Assembly (NCBI GenBank): GCA_946188175.1
Contig: CAMHUJ010000135.1
Span: 1 to 5,609, forward strand
Source of the DNA: an uncultured Ruminococcus sp.
Lineage (GTDB): Bacteria > Bacillota > Clostridia > Oscillospirales > Ruminococcaceae
Reading direction: 5' to 3'
DNA: 5,609 bases
The notes below the pieces were generated by a model, which was not told where the DNA came from, did not search any database, and saw only the letters and a list, made by a program, of their open reading frames with translations. The position numbers and the translations under genes are program-made. This document shows, piece by piece, positions 1-5,609 of the stretch. Each line of letters begins with the position of its first letter. Within the stretch, counting starts at the first letter, position 1.

Positions 1-74
1 CGAGGACAAATCCGGCGAATACTGATGCGCCGGAACTCACGCATGCTGAACATAATTTGTGATGCATTCAGAAC
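1..74. other. Left-edge flank; possible 3' end of a convergent plus-strand gene
   Basis: Too short to identify a gene. All three plus frames are open from the edge to a stop (TGA at 23-25, TGA at 60-62, TAA at 79-81). The frame ending at 23-25 encodes EDKSGEY with mostly C- or G-ending codons and looks most like a protein tail, but seven codons prove nothing. A plus-strand gene ending here would be tail-to-tail with valS and share the terminator at 87-118. No start with a ribosome binding site is visible on the minus strand. Confidence 0.25.
11..34. repeat. Short inverted repeat near left edge
   Basis: TCCGGCG (11-17) and CGCCGGA (28-34) are perfect 7-base arms around a 10-nt spacer. No convincing T-run follows on either strand (TTTG on the minus strand). 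It could be a secondary terminator, part of a coding end, or chance in GC-rich DNA. Confidence 0.4.
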
Positions 75-118
75 AAAATAAAAAAGCGCCCGTGCAGAAC
101 GAAAACTCTGCACGGGCG
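75..118 (-). terminator. Rho-independent terminator after valS, possibly bidirectional
   Basis: The arms CGCCCGTGCAGA (87-98) and TCTGCACGGGCG (107-118) form a perfect 12-bp stem with an 8-nt loop. On the minus strand the stem is followed by CTTTTTTATTTTG, a strong U-tract, 80 nt past the valS stop codon. On the plus strand the stem is followed by TTTCTTCT, a weaker tail, so it may also stop transcription coming from the left. The 119-198 stretch between valS and this stem is untranslated and shows no other feature. Confidence 0.93.
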
Positions 119-198
119 TTTCTTCTGTTATGCTTCGGGCTGCGTGTATCACATACCGGAGCGGCTTTCTTATTTCTGCGTAAACAATGAGTCTGCAA

Positions 199-2895
199 TT
201 ACAGTGCGCTGAGCATATCCCTGAGATTCTGAATCAGCGCGGTGATCTTCGCCTCACGCTCACGGATATCATTGACGACCTTTTCCGGCGCCTTGGAGAT
301 AAAGCTCTCATTTGCGAGCTTTGCCTTGACAAATTCCAGCTCCTTCTCCGCCTTTTCGAGGTCCTTCGTGATTCTTGCGCGCTCGCTCTCGACGTCGATC
401 AGCTCCTTGAGCGGCATGCAGAGCTTTGCATCCGCCGTCGCAACGGTCACCATACCGGACAGATCATCCGGCTCTGCACTGACCGCATTCACGCCCGATG
501 CACCGGCAAGTCTTGCGAGGAAATCGCCTGCCTCGGCATATTCCTCCGGATTTGCGGTGATGATCGTGATATGCGACTTCTTGGAGTTCGGAACCTTGTG
601 CTCCGAGCGGCACTCACGGACAGCCTTGACAGCCTCCATGATCTTCTCCATACGCGCCTCATCCTCGGGGAAGCTCAGCTCCGGACGAACCTCCGGCCAG
701 CTTTGCAGCATCAGGAAGCCCTTGTCATGCGGCAGTGCCTGATAGATTTCCTCGGTGATGAAAGGCATGAACGGATGCAGCAGCTTTAAGATATCGCGCA
801 GCACATAAGCAAGCACGTTCTCGACATTCTGCTTCTTCTCCGCATCGTCGCCGTTGAAGCGGTTTTTCGCAAGCTCGATATACCAGTCGCAGAAGCTGCT
901 CCAGATGAAGTCATAAATCTTCTGCGCGGCAACACCCATTTCAAAGTGCTCGAGATTGTAGGTCACCTCGCGGATGACGCTGTTCAGGCGGGAAAGAATC
1001 CACTTATCCTCAAGTGCAAGCTCCTCCGGCAGACGAATCTCGTCAATCGACATATTCATCAGCAGGAAGCGCGATGCATTCCAGATTTTGTTCGTGAAGT
1101 TGCGCATTGCAAGGATTTTCTCCTCACTGTAGCGCATATCGTTTCCGGGCGAGCTGCCCTGCACGAGCATGAAGCGCAGTGCATCGGCGCCGTACTGCTC
1201 AATGACCTCGAGCGGATCAATGCCGTTGCCGAGGGATTTTGACATCTTTCTGCCCTGCGCATCGCGGACAATACCGTGAATAACAACCTTCGAGAACGGT
1301 GCCTTTCCGGTGTATGCAAGTCCGGAGAAGATCATTCTGCTGACCCAGAAGCCGATGATATCATAGCCCGTGACAAGCGTGCTCGTCGGATAGAAGAATT
1401 TGTAATCCGGATTTTCGGTATCCGGCCAGCCGAGAATGGAGAACGGCCAGAGTGCCGAGGAGAACCATGTATCCAGCGTATCGGGGTCCTGCGTCAGATT
1501 CGTGCTGCCGCATTTTGCGCACTTGCACGGTGCAGTCTTTGCGACATTGGTCTCGCCGCAGTCGTCGCAGTACCATGCAGGAATGCGGTGACCCCACCAG
1601 AGCTGACGGGAAATACACCAGTCGCGGGTATTCTTCATCCAGTTGAGGTAGCTCTTGGTGAAGCGCTCCGGCACGAACTGGATCTCGCCGTCCTCGGCAG
1701 CCTTGACTGCCGGCTCTGCCAGCGACTTCATGCGGACAAACCACTGCTTCGAGATCATCGGCTCGATGGTCGAGTGGCAGCGGTAGCAGGTGCCGACATC
1801 ATGCTTCAGATCCTCGATCTCTTTCAGCTGACCGAGTGCTTCCAGATCGGCAACAATCGCCTTGCGGGCTTCATCGGTCGTCATGCCTGCGTACTTGCCG
1901 CAGTCCAGAACCTCCGGCTCACCCTCGGTCAGACGGTTGCTCTCTTTCAGTGCATTATACTCCGCGACATCCGCCTTGCCGGTCATATGACCGTCATAGG
2001 TAAAGCAGCGGACCATCGGCAGATTGTGGCGTCCGCCGACCTCAAAGTCGTTGGGGTCATGTGCCGGCGTGATCTTCACGACACCGGTACCCTTTTCCAT
2101 ATCTGCATGCTCATCGCAGACGATCGGGATTTCCTTATTGAGCAGCGGCAGGATGACATGGCAGCCGTGCAGATGCTTATAGCGCGGGTCCGCCTCGTTG
2201 ATTGCAACAGCGGTATCGCCGAGCATGGTCTCCGGACGGGTTGTTGCGATTTCGAGGAATTCGCCGGTCTCCTTGACCTTATAGAGAATATGCCAGAAAT
2301 GGCCGTTCTTCTCCTCATATTCGACCTCTGCATCGGAAATCGAGGTGTCACATTTCGGGCACCAGTTGACCATACGGTTGCCGCGGTAGATCAGCTTCTG
2401 GTTATAGAGGTTGATGAAGACCTCCAGAACCGCCTTGGAGCACTGCTCATCCATGGTGAAGTGCTCGCGCTCCCAGTCGCAGGAGCTGCCGAGGGTACGG
2501 AGCTGCTGGACGATGCGGTTGCCGAATTTCTCCTTCCATGCCCATGCGCGCTCCATGAACTGATCTCTGCCGAGATCGGCTTTCGTCAGTCCCTCCTGAC
2601 GCATCGCCTCGACGATCTTCGCCTCGGTTGCGATTGCGGCATGGTCGGTACCCGGAATCCAGAGTGCTGCATAGCCCTGCATTCTCTTGAAGCGGATCAG
2701 GATATCCTGCATGGTATTGTCAACGGCATGACCCATATGGAGCTGACCGGTGACATTCGGAGGCGGCATGGAAATGGAATAGGGCTTCTTTTTCGGATCA
2801 ATGATGCCGCGGAAGCAGCCGTTTGATTCCCATGCTTCGTAGGTACGCTTTTCGACCTCCGCAGGGTTATATGTTTTTGGTAATTCTTTGCTCAT
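199..2895 (-). CDS. valS: Valyl-tRNA synthetase, complete
   Basis: Cytoplasmic class Ia enzyme that charges tRNA-Val with valine and hydrolyses mischarged Thr-tRNA-Val. The 898-residue product is of normal bacterial length. Visible in order: PPPNVTGQLHMGH (44-56) with the HIGH signature as HMGH (53-56); a WCPKC zinc knuckle (178-182) paired with CYRC (370-373); the CP1 editing domain with TTRPETMLGD (218-227) and KITPAHDPND (274-283), D283 aligning with the editing aspartate of E. coli ValRS; a second cysteine cluster (C443, C446, C457, C459, C462); LDTWFSSALWPFS (474-486); KMSKS (550-554); an anticodon-binding helical domain (about 630-780); and the ValRS-specific C-terminal coiled coil, rich in Glu, Lys and Arg (about 828-898). 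The start at 2893-2895 (MSKELPKTYN) is chosen because AAAGGA lies 8 nt upstream and the homologous N-terminus begins here. An in-frame ATG 17 codons earlier (2944-2946) sits in a hairpin loop and would add residues not typical of ValRS. Second gene of a likely ileS-valS transcript; ends 80 nt before a strong terminator. No broken or missing catalytic motif. Confidence 0.98.
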   Translation of the reverse strand: MSKELPKTYNPAEVEKRTYEAWESNGCFRGIIDPKKKPYSISMPPPNVTGQLHMGHAVDNTMQDILIRFKRMQGYAALWIPGTDHAAIATEAKIVEAMRQEGLTKADLGRDQFMERAWAWKEKFGNRIVQQLRTLGSSCDWEREHFTMDEQCSKAVLEVFINLYNQKLIYRGNRMVNWCPKCDTSISDAEVEYEEKNGHFWHILYKVKETGEFLEIATTRPETMLGDTAVAINEADPRYKHLHGCHVILPLLNKEIPIVCDEHADMEKGTGVVKITPAHDPNDFEVGGRHNLPMVRCFTYDGHMTGKADVAEYNALKESNRLTEGEPEVLDCGKYAGMTTDEARKAIVADLEALGQLKEIEDLKHDVGTCYRCHSTIEPMISKQWFVRMKSLAEPAVKAAEDGEIQFVPERFTKSYLNWMKNTRDWCISRQLWWGHRIPAWYCDDCGETNVAKTAPCKCAKCGSTNLTQDPDTLDTWFSSALWPFSILGWPDTENPDYKFFYPTSTLVTGYDIIGFWVSRMIFSGLAYTGKAPFSKVVIHGIVRDAQGRKMSKSLGNGIDPLEVIEQYGADALRFMLVQGSSPGNDMRYSEEKILAMRNFTNKIWNASRFLLMNMSIDEIRLPEELALEDKWILSRLNSVIREVTYNLEHFEMGVAAQKIYDFIWSSFCDWYIELAKNRFNGDDAEKKQNVENVLAYVLRDILKLLHPFMPFITEEIYQALPHDKGFLMLQSWPEVRPELSFPEDEARMEKIMEAVKAVRECRSEHKVPNSKKSHITIITANPEEYAEAGDFLARLAGASGVNAVSAEPDDLSGMVTVATADAKLCMPLKELIDVESERARITKDLEKAEKELEFVKAKLANESFISKAPEKVVNDIREREAKITALIQNLRDMLSAL

Positions 2896-2903
2896 CGAAC
2901 TTA

Positions 2904-2909
2904 TCCTTT
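2904..2909 (-). promoter_or_regulatory. valS ribosome binding site
   Basis: On the minus strand the sequence reads AAAGGA, followed by an 8-nt spacer and then ATG at 2893-2895. This is a good Shine-Dalgarno match at normal spacing, and it decides the valS start in favour of 2895 over the upstream ATG at 2946. For that ATG, the purine run GGAGGG touches the start codon directly, which is too close to act as a normal Shine-Dalgarno sequence. Confidence 0.85.
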
Positions 2910-2926
2910 CAATATGGATATATGCG

Positions 2927-2961
2927 GGAATCCGGAGGGACAGCATCCCTCCGGCAATTCC
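2927..2961 (-). repeat. Hairpin-forming inverted repeat between ileS and valS
   Basis: On the minus strand the arms CCGGAGGG and CCCTCCGG (2947-2954 and 2932-2939) pair perfectly around a 7-nt loop, and an A-T pair at its ends can shorten the loop to 5 nt. Outside them GGAAT (2957-2961) pairs with ATTCC (2927-2931), leaving a 2-nt bulge (2955-2956) on one side. The structure starts at the base after the ileS stop codon. It lacks a U-tract on the minus strand (CGCATATATCC follows), so it is not a standard terminator for ileS. Plausible roles are protecting the ileS 3' end, marking a processing site between the two coding regions, or modulating valS expression; none can be shown from sequence. 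Pairing is seen directly; function is inference. Confidence 0.75.
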
Positions 2962-5609
2962 TTATTTCTTCAAGCTGATATGTGCTTTTCTGCCGTCCTC
3001 ATAGTCGATGTCATATTCGGTATCCGGTGCAGCGATCTCACCGATGCTGCTCAGGGTCTCATTGCAGATATACTCTGTCCATGCCTGCGGATATTCGCCC
3101 GAAACCGACAGCGTGATGCGGTCGGTGATCGCGCAGTTCATCTTGCGGCGCGCATCCTGAATGCTTCTCACGATATCGCGTGCAAAGCCCTCATCGCGCA
3201 GCTCGTCGGTGATCGTCAGATCAAGCGCGACAACGATGCCCTTTTCGCTGGCAACATGCTGACCTGCCTTTGCATTGTAGGTCACGAGGATGATCTCGGC
3301 ATCGAAGACTTCCTTTGCGCCGTTGATTTCGAGCTCTGCACCCTGTGCAGTCAGCGCAAACTTGTTGCTCTTGATCGCCTTGATGATCTCCGGCACACGC
3401 TGCGGATAGCGGTCACGGATCTCGCTGAAGTTCGGTGCATACTTGACCTCTGCAACGGTATCCACGCTCTCGAGTACCTCAACCTGCTTGACATTCAGCT
3501 CCTCTGCGATGATATCGCGGAATGCCTCAATGACAGGTACGCCTGCCGGATCGGAGATCGCAACGCCGAGCTTCGTCAGCGGCTGACGGTTCTTGACATT
3601 GTTCTTGCTGCGGATCGAACGTGCCAGATAGATCACGCTGCGAACCAGCTTGACCTGCTCAAGCAGCGCATCGTCGCGGAAGCTCTCCGGAATCTCCGGG
3701 AAGCTGTCAAGATGCACGGAGAAGCCGCCGGTCAGCGTCTGATAGATCTTCTCGGAGATGATCGGTGCGACCGGTGCAAAGAGCTTCGTCGTATTCACGA
3801 GGACATAGTACAGCGTCTCATATGCATTGCGCTTGTCCCCGGACATGCCCTTATCCCAGAAGCGGCGTCTGGAGCGGCGGATGAACCAGTTGGTCAGACC
3901 GTCTACCAGCTCGATCAGGCTGTCAACATACTTGTTGACGAAATATGCATCCATATTCGTCCGGATCGTTTCCGTAACCTCATAGAGCTTTGCGAGCATC
4001 CAGCGGTCAAGCTGATTGTCACTCTTTGGCGGCGTCAGCGTCTCCGGCTTGAAATCGTCGATATTTGCATAGGAAATGAAGAAGTTGCAGGCATTCCAGT
4101 AGGGCAGAATGATCTGCTGATATGCATCCTGAATGCCGTTGTCATCAAAGAGCAGATCGCCGATCAGCATGGCATTCGTCTGATAGAGATACAGTCTGAA
4201 TGCATCCGTGCCGTACTGCTTCATCAGCAGCATCGGGTCGGTATAGTTCTTCGAGGACTTGGAGAGCTTCTTGCCGTCCTTTGCGAGAATGGTGCCGTGT
4301 ACGACGCAGTTCGAGAAGCAGGGCTTGTCAAACAGCGCAACGGAGAGAACATGCAGATAATAGAACCAGCAGCGGATCTGACCGGTGTACTCGACGATGA
4401 AATCGCTCGGGAAGTGGGAATCGAACCATTCCTTGTTCTCGAACGGATAGTGCTTCTGTGCGAACGGCACCGAGCCGCTCTCAAACCAGCAGTCCAGAAC
4501 CTCCGGCACACGCACCTTCGTACCGGTGCAGCCCGGGCAGGTGCACTTGAAGGTGACCTTGTCCATATACTGGCGGTGCAGGTTTTCGAGGCGGACGCCG
4601 CTTGCCTGCTCGATCTCGTCAATGCTGCCGAGGACGGTTCTGTCGCCGCAGGTATCGCACTCCCAGATCGGGATCGGGGTGGACCAGTAACGGTTTCTGG
4701 AAATATTCCAGTCACGGGCATTCTCAAGCCACTTGCCGAATCTGCCGTGCTTGACGGTCTCCGGAACCCAGTTGATATCCTCATTGTAGGCGATGAGCTT
4801 ATCCTTGATCTTGCCGACATTGAAATACCATGCATCCATTGCCTTGTAGATCAGCGGACGCTTGCAGCGCCAGCAGTGCGGATAGTTATGCTCGATCGTG
4901 CCGTCTGCGACAGCCTTGCCTGCATCATAGAGGAAGCGGATAACGGTCGGATTCATCTCGATGACGTTCTTCTCGCTGTCCTTCTCGTAGAAGTCGGTGA
5001 TCTCCTCGGTGAATCTGCCCTTTGCATCGACCGGATTGACCAGCGGGATATTGTTGTTCTTGCAGGTCCAGTAGTCGTCCTCACCGAATGCCGGTGCAGT
5101 ATGAACGATACCGACACCCTCATCGGAGCCGACATAATCCGCCGTGACAACTCTGAATGCGCCCTGCTCTTTGAGCTGTGCAAAATACGGGAACAGCGGC
5201 TCATAGGTTCTGCCGACGAGCTCTGCGCCCTTGCAGGATTTCAGAATGACCGGCTTCTTGCCGAAGATTTTTTCATATTTCGGAAGCACGTTCGTGCAGG
5301 CGATGAAGATTTCCTCGCCGACATCGACAAAGGAATAATCGAGCGCTTCACCGACTGCAAGGCAGAGGTTCGAGGGCAGCGTCCACGGCGTGGTCGTCCA
5401 TGCAAGGAAGAACACCGGCTTGCCGTCGATCACCTCTTCGGTGCGGAATTTCGTAATGATCCAGCGGTCCTGACGCGGACGGGTGGAATCGGATTCACGG
5501 GTATCGGAAATGGAAAGCGAGGTCTCGCAGTGGGTGCAGTAGGGCGTAACGCGGTAGTCGCGGTAGATCAGACCCTTGTCATAGCACTGCTTGAATGCCC
5601 ACATGACGC
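2962..5609 (-). CDS. ileS: Isoleucyl-tRNA synthetase, type 2 (5' end cut by window edge)
   Basis: Cytoplasmic class Ia enzyme that joins isoleucine to tRNA-Ile using ATP. The frame is open to the right edge, so the first visible Met (5602-5604) is internal and serves here only as residue 1 for numbering; it is not the start. Visible in order: a CTHC zinc knuckle (23-26); the CP1 editing domain with the Thr-rich WTTTPWT motif (69-75) and HTAPAFGEDD (168-177), where D177 aligns with the editing aspartate of E. coli IleRS; CWRC (244-247); a second zinc knuckle (C316, C319, C356, C359); the LDCWFESGS motif (370-378); the class I signature as KLSKS (446-450); and an anticodon-binding helical region from about 530. 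The C-terminal part (about 790-850, LRDEGFARDIVRSIQDARR region) resembles type 2 IleRS, and the type 1 C-terminal four-cysteine zinc ribbon is absent. About 880 residues are visible; the family runs to about 1,030-1,060, so roughly 150-170 N-terminal residues with the HIGH motif are missing. It precedes valS by 66 nt. Identification is secure; type 2 assignment is by motif memory. Confidence 0.97.
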   Translation of the reverse strand, partial: VMWAFKQCYDKGLIYRDYRVTPYCTHCETSLSISDTRESDSTRPRQDRWIITKFRTEEVIDGKPVFFLAWTTTPWTLPSNLCLAVGEALDYSFVDVGEEIFIACTNVLPKYEKIFGKKPVILKSCKGAELVGRTYEPLFPYFAQLKEQGAFRVVTADYVGSDEGVGIVHTAPAFGEDDYWTCKNNNIPLVNPVDAKGRFTEEITDFYEKDSEKNVIEMNPTVIRFLYDAGKAVADGTIEHNYPHCWRCKRPLIYKAMDAWYFNVGKIKDKLIAYNEDINWVPETVKHGRFGKWLENARDWNISRNRYWSTPIPIWECDTCGDRTVLGSIDEIEQASGVRLENLHRQYMDKVTFKCTCPGCTGTKVRVPEVLDCWFESGSVPFAQKHYPFENKEWFDSHFPSDFIVEYTGQIRCWFYYLHVLSVALFDKPCFSNCVVHGTILAKDGKKLSKSSKNYTDPMLLMKQYGTDAFRLYLYQTNAMLIGDLLFDDNGIQDAYQQIILPYWNACNFFISYANIDDFKPETLTPPKSDNQLDRWMLAKLYEVTETIRTNMDAYFVNKYVDSLIELVDGLTNWFIRRSRRRFWDKGMSGDKRNAYETLYYVLVNTTKLFAPVAPIISEKIYQTLTGGFSVHLDSFPEIPESFRDDALLEQVKLVRSVIYLARSIRSKNNVKNRQPLTKLGVAISDPAGVPVIEAFRDIIAEELNVKQVEVLESVDTVAEVKYAPNFSEIRDRYPQRVPEIIKAIKSNKFALTAQGAELEINGAKEVFDAEIILVTYNAKAGQHVASEKGIVVALDLTITDELRDEGFARDIVRSIQDARRKMNCAITDRITLSVSGEYPQAWTEYICNETLSSIGEIAAPDTEYDIDYEDGRKAHISLKK

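Noticed and set aside
1..69. A minus-strand gene starting at an ATG near 68 and running off the left edge
   Set aside because: Frames are open but there is no Shine-Dalgarno sequence, and the peptide is not recognisable; too little sequence to support a call.
187..789. Open frames on the plus strand over the valS 3' end (200 and 166 codons)
   Set aside because: Antisense shadows of the valS coiled-coil and anticodon-binding region, whose Glu, Lys and Leu codons leave few stops on the other strand. No conserved protein features.
1900..1918. A 19-base exact match with 4489-4507, one copy in valS and one in ileS
   Set aside because: Both copies encode PEVLDC in frame but at non-equivalent places in the two proteins. 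It is explained by a shared short peptide and shared codon preference; no sign of a mobile repeat or recombination.
1276..2826. A 516-codon open frame on the plus strand, antisense to valS
   Set aside because: valS on the other strand is certain by motifs over the whole stretch. The antisense protein has no recognisable domain and a composition (Arg, Leu, Ala, Asp, Cys, Ile rich) expected from reading the complement of a GC-rich gene; no convincing ribosome binding site.
2896..2961. T-box riboswitch ahead of valS
   Set aside because: The gap is far too short for a T-box leader, and no T-box consensus or terminator with U-tract is present.
4224..4835. A 203-codon minus-strand frame inside ileS
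   Set aside because: Out-of-frame shadow of ileS, rich in Ser, Arg and Ala; the ileS frame there carries zinc knuckles and the KLSKS signature.
5602..5604. ATG as the start of ileS
   Set aside because: The frame stays open to the window edge, the visible sequence begins in the middle of the catalytic domain (MWAFKQCYDKGLIY) and the HIGH motif is missing, so this Met is internal.

Overview
The window carries two large housekeeping genes, both read on the minus strand and filling about 96% of it: the 3' part of ileS (isoleucyl-tRNA synthetase, 2962-5609, cut by the right edge) followed by complete valS (valyl-tRNA synthetase, 199-2895). Both products are class Ia aminoacyl-tRNA synthetases for branched-chain amino acids, and both carry a CP1 editing domain. 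I see no mobile element, CRISPR array, rRNA or tRNA gene, phage gene or unfamiliar protein. This is an ordinary core-genome segment, and I found no evidence of an undescribed system.

Layout, following transcription from right to left. ileS enters from the right edge without its first roughly 150-170 residues, so its HIGH motif and any leader (for example a T-box) lie outside. It ends with TAA at 2962-2964. A 66-nt gap follows, holding a GC-rich hairpin (2927-2961) that abuts the ileS stop and a clear Shine-Dalgarno sequence (2904-2909) 8 nt before the valS ATG at 2895. I see no promoter, T-box or intrinsic terminator for this strand in the gap, so the genes are probably cotranscribed. valS ends with TAA at 199-201. 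An 80-nt 3' untranslated stretch leads to a strong intrinsic terminator (12-bp stem, 87-118). Beyond it, 1-74 has no recognisable gene; a plus-strand gene may end here tail-to-tail with valS.

Organism: GC content looks to be in the low-to-mid 50s percent. The ileS-valS order, the Shine-Dalgarno sequence and IleRS and ValRS sequence features suggest a Firmicutes/Clostridia bacterium, perhaps of the Ruminococcus/Oscillospiraceae type; this is inference from memory of similar proteins, not a search. The IleRS C-terminus is of the type 2 (eukaryote-like) class, without the C-terminal zinc ribbon of type 1 enzymes, and its class I signature reads KLSKS.

Together the two enzymes would charge tRNA-Ile and tRNA-Val, each proofreading against near-cognate amino acids (Val on IleRS, Thr on ValRS).
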